64,000 nt of DNA from Chryseobacterium hagamense (GTDB lineage: Bacteria > Bacteroidota > Bacteroidia > Flavobacteriales > Weeksellaceae): assembly GCF_007991455.1 (NCBI RefSeq), contig NZ_BJYJ01000008.1, positions 124,001 through 188,000 on the forward strand, written 5' to 3'. Made by a program: the position numbers and the translations under genes. Shown in pieces: positions 51,601 through 60,504 of this stretch. The notes below the pieces were generated by a model. That model was not told where the DNA came from. It saw only the letters and a program-made list of their open reading frames with translations, and did not search any database. Positions within the stretch are counted from its first letter, which is position 1, and every line of letters starts with the position of its first letter.

Positions 51601-53595
51601 TTAGCTGTTGTGACGGATGAAATCACACTGCTGGATTTTTGATTTTCCGACACAATCTTCCGTCATAGGCGCAGATTCCACGACTACATTATGTGAAGTC
51701 ACTCCCCATGCCTTGAAATCATCGCTTCCTATATATTTAACAAAATTATAGATATTTAAGATAATCTTCTCTTTTACGGTAAGAAGGATATCGTTGATAT
51801 AGGTATTATCGATGATGACATATTTCAGATCCGGCGGGATATTGTGTGCCCTTAACGACGGATGGCTGCTTCTGGAAGGAATCGTCCCGTCTGCCATCAT
51901 GTCTCTCAGAACCATGTCAAAATAATCATTGATCCTACGGTCGATCTTAAATCCGAGCATGAAATTGATCTTATAAATCGTTCCCGGCAGAACTTCGTCC
52001 ACAACATACTTGAAAGTGTACGGATCTTCCTGGTTGACAATGTTCAGGATAAAATAATGATCCGCTCTCTTGGGCTGTTTTTTAATAATGGAATAGATAA
52101 TCTTGGACTCGATTTCATCATTCCTTTTGGCACGGCTCAGGTAAGCCAGGTTGGTTGCATATTTCGGGATGGTTTCATCCAGCTTCATGTCTTTGATGAT
52201 AGGAATGTACTTATCAAGCTTGATAAATTTGATAAATTTCGTCTTGATCAGTCTTCCGTTGTACCAAGCATACATGCATATTCCGATAGAACCGGCGAGT
52301 ACCACGGTAATCCAGCCGCCTTCCATGAATTTGATGACATTTGCACTGAAGAAGCCTAATTCGATGGCCATGTAGATCAGCGCAAATACCAGAATAAAAA
52401 GCTTATTTACCCTTCTCTTCAGCAGCCAGTAAACCAGAAGGACTGTGGTCATCAGCATGGTTACGGTAATAGATAATCCGTAAGCGGCTTCCATTTTGCC
52501 GGATTCTTTAAAATGCAGTACCACGACGATGCAGAACATTAGAAGCCCCCAGTTGATTCTCGGGATATACATCTGCCCTTTTACCCCTGAAGGATAATCG
52601 ATTTTCTGATTCGGCCACAGATTCAGGGACATGGCCTCGGAAAATATAGTGAAGGATCCCGTAATCAAGGCCTGGCTGGCAATAATAGCCGCTGCCGTCG
52701 CAAGAATTACTCCCGGAACCACCATCCATTCTTCCATGATTCCGAAAAAAGGGTTTACAACGGAAAAGCCTGGTTTATTGTAATTGGTTAAAAGCCACGC
52801 CCCCTGTCCAAGATAGTTCAGGATCAGCATGATTTTCACGAATCCCCAGCTTACCCTGATGTTTTTTGCCCCGCAGTGTCCAAGGTCGGAATAAAGAGCT
52901 TCGGCTCCGGTTGTACAAAGGAAAACCGCTCCCAATATCACAATGGCGCTCGGTGAGTTGGCGATCAGCTTATAGGCATAATAAGGATTGAAAGATCTTA
53001 AAATCTCAATATTTTCGCTGAGATGTGATAAACCGAGGCCTCCCAGTACCAGAAACCAGATGACCATCACCGGCCCGAAAAACTTACCGATAAAGCTCGT
53101 TCCAAACTGCTGCACTACGAAAATAACGATCAGAATCCCGATGGTAATCGGCACTACCGGAGTATGCGGATTGTATATTTCGAGACCTTCGATGGCCGAC
53201 ATTACGGTCAGTGAAGGAGTGATTACCCCGTCTGCAATCAAGGCTGCAGCTCCGACGATAGCAATCAGGTAAAGCCAGCCCTTTTTCAGGTTTTTTACTA
53301 AGGAAAACAAAGCCAGGATTCCTCCTTCTCCTTTATTATCCGCTCTCAATGCGATAATCACATATTTGATGGTGGTCTGAAGGGTCAGGGTCCAGATGAT
53401 ACAGGAAAGGGCCCCTTCGATATATTCATTGAAAGGCATTGTACTTCCGCTTTCCCTTGCGTTTACAATGGCTTTCATTACGTAAAGCGGTGAGGTACCG
53501 ATATCTCCGAAAACGATTCCGAGAGAAACTAAAATCCCAATGAAAGAAAGCTTCTTAATGTCAAAATGATGACCGCTTTCTGCAATTTCTGCCAT
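51601..53595 (-). CDS. kup: Low-affinity potassium transporter Kup
   Basis: H+/K+ symporter of 664 residues with about 12 transmembrane helices in the first 450 residues. Family segments: LGIVFGDIGTSPLYVMKAI near the N-terminus, EGGILALFSLV, GVITPSLTVMSAIEGLE, and a soluble C-terminal domain of about 200 residues. Length is normal. A TAAATTTG element lies 26 bp upstream. Confidence 0.95.
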   Translation of the reverse strand: MAEIAESGHHFDIKKLSFIGILVSLGIVFGDIGTSPLYVMKAIVNARESGSTMPFNEYIEGALSCIIWTLTLQTTIKYVIIALRADNKGEGGILALFSLVKNLKKGWLYLIAIVGAAALIADGVITPSLTVMSAIEGLEIYNPHTPVVPITIGILIVIFVVQQFGTSFIGKFFGPVMVIWFLVLGGLGLSHLSENIEILRSFNPYYAYKLIANSPSAIVILGAVFLCTTGAEALYSDLGHCGAKNIRVSWGFVKIMLILNYLGQGAWLLTNYNKPGFSVVNPFFGIMEEWMVVPGVILATAAAIIASQALITGSFTIFSEAMSLNLWPNQKIDYPSGVKGQMYIPRINWGLLMFCIVVVLHFKESGKMEAAYGLSITVTMLMTTVLLVYWLLKRRVNKLFILVFALIYMAIELGFFSANVIKFMEGGWITVVLAGSIGICMYAWYNGRLIKTKFIKFIKLDKYIPIIKDMKLDETIPKYATNLAYLSRAKRNDEIESKIIYSIIKKQPKRADHYFILNIVNQEDPYTFKYVVDEVLPGTIYKINFMLGFKIDRRINDYFDMVLRDMMADGTIPSRSSHPSLRAHNIPPDLKYVIIDNTYINDILLTVKEKIILNIYNFVKYIGSDDFKAWGVTSHNVVVESAPMTEDCVGKSKIQQCDFIRHNS

Positions 53596-53620
53596 ACAGC
53601 TAATTTAATTTTTAAACGCG

Positions 53621-53628
53621 CAAATTTA
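53621..53628 (-). promoter_or_regulatory. kup -7 element (TAAATTTG)
   Basis: Minus-strand TAnnTTTG 25 bp before the kup ATG. Confidence 0.55.
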
Positions 53629-53676
53629 GGTGAAAATTATAACCCCATGAACTTTTCTTCATGAATATAATAAATG

Positions 53677-53701
53677 AAAAAACTTCCTTTCGGAAGTTTT
53701 T
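53677..53701 (-). terminator. pdhB terminator
   Basis: AAAAACTTCC/GGAAGTTTTT stem with a tiny loop, 17 bp after the pdhB stop. Confidence 0.8.
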
Positions 53702-53717
53702 CTCTATAATTGTTTCG

Positions 53718-54698
53718 TTACTTAACGTACATTGCTTTTTTGATCTCTTCTTTTACTTTTTCAAGCTTCGGGAACCAGTCTGCAAACAGGGCGGCAGAAT
53801 AAGGGGCCGGAGCATCCGGTGTCGTAATTCTTTTGATCGGGGCATCCAGATAATCGAATGCTTTCTGCTGTACCATATACGTAATCTCAGAAGCTACGGA
53901 ACCGAAAGGCCATGCTTCTTCAAGGATAACCAGTCTGTTGGTCTTTTTAACGGATGTTAAAACCGTATCGTAATCCAGAGGACGAACCGTTCTAAGATCG
54001 ATTACTTCTACCGAAATCCCTTCTTTCTCCATATCTTCCGCAGCCTGGATCGCCAGCTTCATGATTTTTCCGAAAGAAACCAGGGTAACATCGGTCCCTT
54101 CCTTCTTGATATCCGCTTTTCCGATCGGCAGGTAATATTCTTCTTCAGGAATTTCCATTTTATCGCCGTACATCTGCTCGGACTCCATGAAAATTACAGG
54201 ATCGTTATCCTGAATGGCTGTTTTTAATAATCCTTTCGCATCGTAAGGGTTTGAAGGTACCACCACTTTAAGTCCGGGAATATTGGCAAACCAGTTTTCA
54301 AAAGCCTGCGAGTGGGTAGCCCCCAACTGTCCTGCCGAAGCAGTAGGACCACGGAATACGATCGGGCAGTTCCACTGGCCGCCGCTCATCTGGCGGATCT
54401 TCGCCGCATTATTGATAATCTGATCGATCCCTACCAATGAGAAATTGAAAGTCATATACTCTACAATCGGCCTGTTGCCATTCATCGCAGCACCTACTGC
54501 GATCCCTGTAAAACCAAGCTCGGCGATCGGGGTATCGATTACTCTTTCAGGACCAAATTCATCAAGCATCCCTTTTGAAGCCTTGTATGCACCATTGTAT
54601 TCTGCAACTTCCTCCCCCATTAAAAAGATGGATTCGTCTTTACGCATTTCCTCGCTCATTGCCTGTGCAATTACCTCACGAAAAGTATATTCTGCCAT
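53718..54698 (-). CDS. pdhB: Pyruvate dehydrogenase E1 component, beta subunit
   Basis: 326-residue beta subunit of a heterotetrameric 2-oxoacid dehydrogenase E1. It starts with the typical TFREVIAQAMSEEMRKDESIF, has the thiamine-diphosphate-facing GEEVAEYNGAYKASKGM and the EEAWPFGSVASEI segment, and ends with the DAPAPYSAALFADWFP tail common to PDH E1-beta. E1-alpha and E2 are not in the window, so assignment to PDH rather than BCKDH rests on sequence style. It has its own promoter and terminator. Confidence 0.9.
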   Translation of the reverse strand: MAEYTFREVIAQAMSEEMRKDESIFLMGEEVAEYNGAYKASKGMLDEFGPERVIDTPIAELGFTGIAVGAAMNGNRPIVEYMTFNFSLVGIDQIINNAAKIRQMSGGQWNCPIVFRGPTASAGQLGATHSQAFENWFANIPGLKVVVPSNPYDAKGLLKTAIQDNDPVIFMESEQMYGDKMEIPEEEYYLPIGKADIKKEGTDVTLVSFGKIMKLAIQAAEDMEKEGISVEVIDLRTVRPLDYDTVLTSVKKTNRLVILEEAWPFGSVASEITYMVQQKAFDYLDAPIKRITTPDAPAPYSAALFADWFPKLEKVKEEIKKAMYVK

Positions 54699-54721
54699 AT
54701 TTATTTGAAAAATTTAGAGTA

Positions 54722-54729
54722 CAAAAGTA
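54722..54729 (-). promoter_or_regulatory. pdhB -7 element (TACTTTTG)
   Basis: Minus-strand TAnnTTTG 23 bp before the pdhB ATG. Confidence 0.55.
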
Positions 54730-54757
54730 ATGTTTTTTTATTATTTACATAACAAAA

Positions 54758-54783
54758 ACGACATTTCATTTGATGAAATGCCG
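54758..54783 (-). terminator. DUF2147 gene terminator
   Basis: CATTTCAT/ATGAAATG stem, flanked on the minus strand by CGTTTTTGTT. Confidence 0.7.
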
Positions 54784-54813
54784 TGTATTCATTGTAATTA
54801 ATCCTGATCAGGT

Positions 54814-55230
54814 TTAATTAACTTTCTGCCAGGTCTGTGTTCTTCCGAAAGCAGAGATTCCCAAATATCCTCTTACATTCAGCTTATCACCGTCCCTTTT
54901 GATGGTGCATTTGTAAGTCTTACCGGTTTTAGGATCTGTAATGGTTCCGTCCGTGAATTCATTTCCGTCCTTTCTCAGCCCTCTGATGATCTCCAGGCCG
55001 AGAATCGGCTTGTTTTTACGGTCGTCCTTACATTCCGTGCAGTTCGGATTTGCAGGCTTGATCAGCAGCTGATAGACTTTTCCGTAATACTGGTCTCCTT
55101 TTTTATAGATTTCCACAATGGACTTTGCCTGCTTTGTTTCGTCATCTATCGTTTTCCATTTTCCTTCGATCTGTGCGAACGTCATGACACCAAATAATGA
55201 CAGGGCGAAGGTTAACAATAATTTTTTCAT
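54814..55230 (-). CDS. Secreted DUF2147 family protein
   Basis: 138 residues with a signal peptide ending near FAQ (about residue 20). The mature part is a DUF2147 lipocalin-like domain: IEGKWKTIDDETKQAKSIVEIY, YYGKVYQLL, a NPNCTECKDDRK Cys pair and a RGYLGISAFGRTQTW ending. The family is found in periplasm of many Bacteroidota; its ligand is unknown. Transcribed alone. Confidence 0.88.
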   Translation of the reverse strand: MKKLLLTFALSLFGVMTFAQIEGKWKTIDDETKQAKSIVEIYKKGDQYYGKVYQLLIKPANPNCTECKDDRKNKPILGLEIIRGLRKDGNEFTDGTITDPKTGKTYKCTIKRDGDKLNVRGYLGISAFGRTQTWQKVN

Positions 55231-55381
55231 ATTCTTTATCTTTTAATTTTAGTACCGTTATTTCTTGTTGTATCTATTGCTAAAAATATAAATTAATTTT
55301 AAAACGGCAAAAAAATTTATTATACCAAGCATATATTACAAAGGATATTCCAAAAAAAACGAGATATCCTTGTTTTTTTAT

Positions 55382-57313
55382 TTAATGCAGCCTGCGGTTG
55401 ATTACCCGGTCCATATAATCCTGGTACCAGGCTTTGGCCGTTTTTTCACCTCTGGCAACCTCTGCATTTCCTTTCAGCTGCGACATGAGGTTTTTCTCAA
55501 GTCCGAGATCATTTTTATCGAAGATACCTACAATTTCTTTCCCGTCGAAACGGTAGATGTAATTTCCGATGATGAACTGTTCCACGGTTCCGTCTGAATT
55601 GGCAATGATCGGCTGGTACTGTTTTTCGCTGACCAGGCTTCTTCCCCAGCTTCTGATTTTCTTATTATATCCGATCAGGTCTGCCAGCGTAGGATAAATA
55701 TCGATCTGCTGGGCCGGTTCCTGATTCACTCCCTTTAAGTGGTAATCGGGATTCGGCGAGTACAGAATCAGCGGAACGGCAAAGCGGTTCATTGCTTTTT
55801 CATATTCAGGATAATACATTTCGTTGGTATGGTCTCCCGTAAAGACAAAGATCGTATTGTGGTACCAGGGCTGTTTCTTTGCCGTTTCAAAGTACTTTTT
55901 AACCGCATAATCCATATATTCGATCGGTTCGTGCATCACGATTTTCCCTTTTTTGAATTTTCCTTTGTATTTTTCAGGGATCTTGAACGGATGGTGCGAA
56001 GAAGCCGTGAATACGGTAGACATAAACGGTTGTTTCTTCCCTGCATTTTTAGCAAAGTACTGCAGAAACGGTTCGTCCCAGATCGCCCAGATTCCGTCGA
56101 AATCCCGGTCGTTATTGTATTCCGTTTTACCGAAATAATGTTTAAACCCTAAAATATTCCCGAATCCAAGGAAGCCCATCGAACCGTTCGGGGCACCGTG
56201 GTAAAAAGAGGTATCGTACCCCATATCGTTGCAGACCGAAACGATAGACTGGATTTTCTGGTTGGAATACGGTGAGCTGGTGAAGGCATCCGTCAGGCTG
56301 GGAATTCCCGCCAGGACGGAACTCATGCCGTGGATCGACTGCCGCCCGTTGGCAAAAGTGTTCGGAAAGATCAGGCTTTCATTGGCCAGACTGTCGATAA
56401 AAGGCGTGTAGGAAACGTAATCTTTAATATTTTTATCTTTATTAAATGCCCCGGAATATTCCCTGCCGAAAGACTCTATGATAAAAATGACGATATTGGG
56501 CCGATCCGTTACCTTCCGTTCATATAATTTATACGGATGTATGTTTTCATCAATAAATTTCTGGTCGACAAAATGAACTTCCTTGAAATTATTGGTATTT
56601 AAAGTTCTTAAAAAAGAAAATGTACTGTTGAGAACCACATTTCCCTGGGCAGGCAGCTTTACGAACCGGTTCGCATCCACCAGATTGATCGGCCGCGTAC
56701 TGTGCTTGAAATCCCCGCGGATTCCGCCGACGGCCAGAATAGCAGTAAGACAAAGCATCAGAATAGACCAGATAAAGTAAGGAACGGGTTTTACAGGTTT
56801 ACGCTCCGTTACTTTCAGTCTTTTATAAAGAAATACCCATAAGGCCATCAACGCCACGAACCAAATCAGGATAAAAGGATTCTGAATAATGGAAGCCGTA
56901 AAAACCCTGAACATATTGTCTTCATGCTTCGCGACCTGTATTGCCGCTGAAGTAAGACGCATCTGGGAAAATTTGAAATAGACGAAATCCCCGAAATTCA
57001 TGGCGTAAGCGATCCCGTTGGTCATAAAATACAGCCAGAAAAGGAATTTCTGGTAACCTCCCCTGGTATTGATGACAATGGGAATAAGGCTCAGCAGGAT
57101 AAACAGCGCGTTGACATACAGAATAGCCGTCGTATCGAAAGCAATCCCATGGTACGCCAGGCTGAAATATTCTGAAACGGAATCTATTTTAATCAATCCC
57201 CTGTTGAAAAACCAGAACAGGAACCTCGCGATCTGGTAGAAAAAATAAGCCAGAAAAAGCCGGTACAAAAGCACAAGAACCTCCTGCTTTCTAAATTCTT
57301 TAAACAATTTCAT
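55382..57313 (-). CDS. LTA synthase/phosphoglycerol transferase-like sulfatase-fold protein
   Basis: 643 residues. Five N-terminal transmembrane helices (to about residue 205) precede an extracytoplasmic sulfatase-type domain from about 270. NIVIFIIESFGREYSG carries the metal-binding Glu, NGRQSIHGMSSVLAGIPS includes the likely Ser/Thr nucleophile, and TGDHTNEMYYP holds the metal-binding Asp-His. It probably modifies an envelope glycan or lipid with a phospho group. A TAAATTTG promoter is 5 bp from the ATG. Confidence 0.88.
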   Translation of the reverse strand: MKLFKEFRKQEVLVLLYRLFLAYFFYQIARFLFWFFNRGLIKIDSVSEYFSLAYHGIAFDTTAILYVNALFILLSLIPIVINTRGGYQKFLFWLYFMTNGIAYAMNFGDFVYFKFSQMRLTSAAIQVAKHEDNMFRVFTASIIQNPFILIWFVALMALWVFLYKRLKVTERKPVKPVPYFIWSILMLCLTAILAVGGIRGDFKHSTRPINLVDANRFVKLPAQGNVVLNSTFSFLRTLNTNNFKEVHFVDQKFIDENIHPYKLYERKVTDRPNIVIFIIESFGREYSGAFNKDKNIKDYVSYTPFIDSLANESLIFPNTFANGRQSIHGMSSVLAGIPSLTDAFTSSPYSNQKIQSIVSVCNDMGYDTSFYHGAPNGSMGFLGFGNILGFKHYFGKTEYNNDRDFDGIWAIWDEPFLQYFAKNAGKKQPFMSTVFTASSHHPFKIPEKYKGKFKKGKIVMHEPIEYMDYAVKKYFETAKKQPWYHNTIFVFTGDHTNEMYYPEYEKAMNRFAVPLILYSPNPDYHLKGVNQEPAQQIDIYPTLADLIGYNKKIRSWGRSLVSEKQYQPIIANSDGTVEQFIIGNYIYRFDGKEIVGIFDKNDLGLEKNLMSQLKGNAEVARGEKTAKAWYQDYMDRVINRRLH

Positions 57314-57317
57314 GGCA

Positions 57318-57325
57318 CAAATTTA
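57318..57325 (-). promoter_or_regulatory. -7 element (TAAATTTG) for the sulfatase-fold gene
   Basis: Minus-strand TAnnTTTG with its G 5 bp before the ATG, so the mRNA is leaderless or nearly so. Confidence 0.5.
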
Positions 57326-57538
57326 CAAATTAATGTAACAGTTTATTAATGTAACAGTTTAGCAATGTAAGAATGAAGCAATATAATAATCGATAACCAC
57401 CATATAAAATTTAACAATGAAAACCAAGCCAACGCAAGACTGTACTGATGAAGCGTTAATACTTGGAGTAATTTGATAATTAGTATTAAATTGTTATACT
57501 GTTAAATTGCTACATTGTTTAACTGATTTATTGTTTTA
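57326..57538. repeat. AT-rich long inverted repeat (TAACAATG type), copy 3
   Basis: AATGTAACAGTTTATTAATGTAACAG on the left and TAAATTGCTACATTGTTTAACTG on the right read as imperfect reverse complements. The central part is unrelated to copies 1 and 2. No gene is seen between the divergent sulfatase-fold gene and pssA. Confidence 0.6.
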
Positions 57539-57549
57539 ATTTTGTATCT

Positions 57550-58263
57550 ATGAATTTTATAAAGAACAATCTGGCCAATGCCATTACACTGGGGAATCTG
57601 CTTTCCGGCTGTATCGGGGCCATTCATCTGATCCTGGATGATTACCACGTCACCGCAATCTGCCTGATCCTTTCTCTTGTCCTTGATTTTTTTGACGGTT
57701 TTATCGCGAGAGCCCTGAAAGCCAATTCCAATCTGGGGACCCAGCTGGATTCGCTGGCGGATATGGTGAGCTTCGGGTTGCTTCCGGGACTGGTGATGTT
57801 TAAGATTCTGGAACCTTTCGGAAATAATCTTTCAGGATTTTCTTTACCTTTTGAAATTAAATATTTCGGACTGCTGATTACCCTGTTTTCCTGTCTACGG
57901 CTGGCCATTTTCAATCTGGATGAAGACCAGAAGTATTATTTCAAAGGACTGAATACGCCCAGCAATACGATCTTGATTTTCGGTTTGTATTATGCTTTTC
58001 GACATGAGGAAATTTTTGTCTCCTTGTTAAATAACAGTTTACTAATGATTGCCTTAACCGTATTTTCGTCATGGCTTCTGATTTCGCCGATAAAGATGAT
58101 CGCCATGAAGTTCAAATCGATGAAGCTGGAGGATAATTATCCAAAGATTGCTTTATTGGTTGGGTCTATCCTTATTTTGATCTTCTTTAAAACAGTTGGA
58201 ATTCCTTTAGTCATCATATATTACATCTTCGTTTCGCTCGTCTTTCAAAAACAATTGAAGTAA
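57550..58263 (+). CDS. pssA: CDP-diacylglycerol--serine O-phosphatidyltransferase
   Basis: Integral membrane enzyme, 237 residues, that makes phosphatidylserine as the precursor of phosphatidylethanolamine. The complete signature is D46, D49-G50, A53-R54, G63, D67, D71. About seven hydrophobic helices. The FYSG-like N-terminal TLGNLLSGCIGAIHL and late LISPIKMIAMKFKS segments fit the bacterial type II PssA. It is canonical, unlike the relative at 22109. Confidence 0.9.
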   Translation: MNFIKNNLANAITLGNLLSGCIGAIHLILDDYHVTAICLILSLVLDFFDGFIARALKANSNLGTQLDSLADMVSFGLLPGLVMFKILEPFGNNLSGFSLPFEIKYFGLLITLFSCLRLAIFNLDEDQKYYFKGLNTPSNTILIFGLYYAFRHEEIFVSLLNNSLLMIALTVFSSWLLISPIKMIAMKFKSMKLEDNYPKIALLVGSILILIFFKTVGIPLVIIYYIFVSLVFQKQLK

Positions 58264-58326
58264 GATAAAATAATGGAAGTTTCCGTTCTCAAATCTCTTT
58301 ATTCTTAAATTATAAATTAAAACATA

Positions 58327-58370
58327 GGCGGGAAAGCAGGACGCAACCGCCATTAGCTAAAAGCAATTTA
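58327..58370 (+). other. Structured leader upstream of the exonuclease gene
   Basis: GGCGG at 58327-58331 pairs with CCGCC at 58347-58351, enclosing GAAAGCAGGACGCAA; an AGCT/AGC element follows within 12 nt. It lies just upstream of the ATG at 58373. No Rfam class was recognised. Confidence 0.3.
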
Positions 58371-58372
58371 AA

Positions 58373-59137
58373 ATGAACTTAAAATTACATAAACCGCTTT
58401 GCGTATTCGATTTAGAAACTACAGGAACCAATATCGGAAAAGACCGGATCGTTGAGATCTGTATCCTGAAAGTAAATCCTGATGCTTCCCGGGAAAGCAG
58501 GACCTGGAGGGTAAATCCGGAAATGCCGATCCCGAAGGAATGCAGCGAGATCCACGGAATTTATGATGAAGACATCAAAGATGCGCCTACTTTTAAAGAA
58601 ATTGCTTCCAAAGTAATGGAAATGATTTCCGGCGCAGACCTGGGCGGCTTCAACTCCAACCGTTTTGATGTTCCTTTACTGGCTGAAGAGCTGCTGCGGG
58701 TAGGAATGGATTTCGACCTCAGTAAATTCAAGCTGGTGGATGCCCAGACGATTTTCCATAAGAAAGAACCCAGAAACCTGAGCGCCGCGTACCAGTTTTA
58801 CTGTGGAAAGACGCTGGAAAATGCCCATTCTGCGGAAGCCGATGTACTGGCTACTTTTGAGGTGCTGGATGCACAGATCGGAAAATACGAAGACCTTCCG
58901 AAAGAGATCTCCCAGCTGAGCGAATATAGCTTCCATAATAAGAATGCCGATCTGGCAGGATTTATCGGGTATTCCGACAAAGGTGAGGAGATCTTCAATT
59001 TCGGAAAATATAAGGGACAGGGCGTAAAAGCGGTCTTCAAAAAAGATCTTGGGTATTACGGATGGCTTCAGAATGCCGATTTCCCGTTATATACCAAGAA
59101 AGTTTTCACAAAAATTCAGCTGTCCAGTAAATTTTAG
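58373..59137 (+). CDS. 3'-5' exonuclease, DnaQ/DEDDh type
   Basis: 254 residues. Exo I is D13-x-E15 (VFDLETTGTN), Exo II N94-x4-D99 (GFNSNRFDVPLL) and Exo III H152-x4-D157 (AHSAEADVLATFE), so the DEDDh active site is complete. The C-terminal 70 residues (NFGKYKGQGVKAVFKKDLGYYGWLQNADFP) are a DUF3820-like module often fused to these exonucleases in Bacteroidota. A truncated gene follows after 3 bp. Confidence 0.9.
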   Translation: MNLKLHKPLCVFDLETTGTNIGKDRIVEICILKVNPDASRESRTWRVNPEMPIPKECSEIHGIYDEDIKDAPTFKEIASKVMEMISGADLGGFNSNRFDVPLLAEELLRVGMDFDLSKFKLVDAQTIFHKKEPRNLSAAYQFYCGKTLENAHSAEADVLATFEVLDAQIGKYEDLPKEISQLSEYSFHNKNADLAGFIGYSDKGEEIFNFGKYKGQGVKAVFKKDLGYYGWLQNADFPLYTKKVFTKIQLSSKF

Positions 59138-59140
59138 ACC

Positions 59141-59290
59141 ATGAGCAAACTGGTAAAATTCAAATTCTACGAAACGGCGCTTCAGACAAACCGTGATAAA
59201 CAGATCCTGGCGGAGAGTGGCACTATAAAAACTTTACTTCATTTACTATTATCTTTAAAACTTATATTACGGCGAAATTCGTCACTTTGA
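59141..59290 (+). pseudogene. Truncated DUF2007-type gene at the island boundary
   Basis: The ATG at 59141 opens a frame whose first about 27 residues (MSKLVKFKFYETALQTNRDK, then QILAESG) look like the start of a DUF2007 signal-transducing-like protein. After AESG at about 59217-59222 the similarity stops abruptly, and the frame runs through AT-rich sequence to TGA at 59288. The usual continuation of this small family is missing. It sits right after the exonuclease gene, so an intact operon partner was probably cut by insertion or deletion of the Rhs island. Confidence 0.7.
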
Positions 59291-59307
59291 AAAAATAATT
59301 CTCCCAA

Positions 59308-59345
59308 TAAAAAACTCCGCTAAAATATCTTAGCGGAGTTGATTT
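59308..59345 (-). terminator. Terminator of the Rhs island transcript
   Basis: AACTCCGCTAA/TTAGCGGAGTT perfect 11-bp stem; on the minus strand it is followed by TTTTTTATT. Confidence 0.9.
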
Positions 59346-59357
59346 TTAAAATCAATT

Positions 59358-59864
59358 TTAGAAATTATAGCTTAGTGCCAAACCGGTTCCTGCATTTTCC
59401 AACTTAAAGTATGGTTGGAAAGCTATTTCTTTACCGTTTTCTGTATCGATGGCCTTGTTCAGATTTTTCTTTGAAGAAATAGCAAAAGGTATTGCTATGG
59501 CTACCAGACCTGCTCCAATACCAACCATGCTCCAGCCTTCATTTTTGGTTTTTTCTGTGTGGGCTACTCCATACTGGTCTACACTTACCAGTTTTTCTCC
59601 ACCGTCTAATACTTTTACCAGACCATATCCCATACAGCCGCCACCTAAAGCCCCGAAAATCTGAGACACGGTATTGTTTGTTCTGTACTTCTTATAATAC
59701 ATCAAAGCCTGTTCATTTTGAAACACTTCTTTATACTGAGAAGCTTTATAGGGTTGTCCATCTTTTATAAGTTTATTTCTGGATAAGCTTACTTGTGAAA
59801 ATGCTGCCTGAGATATTGCAAGTAGACAAAATAATACTGCCTTTGCTATATTTTTATTTTCCAT
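59358..59864 (-). CDS. Hypothetical secreted/membrane protein of the Rhs island
   Basis: 168 residues with a signal peptide (VLFCLLAISQAAFSQ) and two Gly-rich hydrophobic segments (about 67-88 and 112-130), ending in ALSYNF. Not recognised as a known family. Its start overlaps the stop of the upstream lipoprotein gene by 11 bp, which suggests one transcript with the Rhs cluster. Codon use is less AT-rich than in the next two genes. Confidence 0.65.
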   Translation of the reverse strand: MENKNIAKAVLFCLLAISQAAFSQVSLSRNKLIKDGQPYKASQYKEVFQNEQALMYYKKYRTNNTVSQIFGALGGGCMGYGLVKVLDGGEKLVSVDQYGVAHTEKTKNEGWSMVGIGAGLVAIAIPFAISSKKNLNKAIDTENGKEIAFQPYFKLENAGTGLALSYNF

Positions 59865-60417
59865 ATTTTTTATTTTTTACCGTTATAAAACCATTCTTAG
59901 GATATTTTATTCTTTCATAGTTACTGTTATCAAACCTATTACTATCGAAAAACACTAATTCATATTTTTCGGGATCTGATTCTTCACAATTTAGAATATA
60001 CTCTACAATATACCTTTCTTTTGGTGCAAGCTTAAATTCATATTGTCTCTTGTCTCTAGTTTTTGAAGAGTCTATACTAATAACTTCTTTTTTATTACTT
60101 TTTGTAATATGGTAAGCAACAACTCGATCTGTAATAATGTTAGGTACAAACGGCTTAATAACAACACCAGACTCATCATTTTGATGTGCAATTTTTTTAG
60201 AAAAAATTAGATGAGGGGTAGCAAAATGTAAAGTATCATTTCTAAAATTAGAAATTGATATTTGCAAAATATTCTTTTGAAATTCTAAACTAGTCATAAT
60301 CCCTTTTGTTTTAATCATATTTTTAGATATCTTAAAATCAATTTTACATTCTTTATTTTCTATTTTACTTTCACACGAGATGAATAATAAAGCAATTAAT
60401 ATAAAAAAAAATTTCAT
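59854..60417 (-). CDS. Lipoprotein of the Rhs island (candidate immunity protein)
   Basis: 187 residues with a lipoprotein signal ending FISC (Cys15). The mature domain is rich in Lys, Ile and Asn with no recognised motif. It is markedly AT-rich, as recently acquired Rhs cargo often is. Overlaps the 59358 gene by 11 bp. Its position downstream of a toxin gene fits an immunity or accessory role, which is inference. Confidence 0.65.
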   Translation of the reverse strand: MKFFFILIALLFISCESKIENKECKIDFKISKNMIKTKGIMTSLEFQKNILQISISNFRNDTLHFATPHLIFSKKIAHQNDESGVVIKPFVPNIITDRVVAYHITKSNKKEVISIDSSKTRDKRQYEFKLAPKERYIVEYILNCEESDPEKYELVFFDSNRFDNSNYERIKYPKNGFITVKNKKYGK

Positions 60418-60504
60418 AATCTTTGAATTTAATATTGGGATATAGAAACAAGTTTTCTATTAACCACTAGCAGTAAAAAACTTTTTCATAGATAATTTAA
60501 ACCA

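Noticed and set aside
53718..54698. Orphan pdhB as evidence of a lost pdhA
   Set aside because: In many Bacteroidota the PDH genes are scattered, so absence of pdhA next to pdhB is not evidence of loss.
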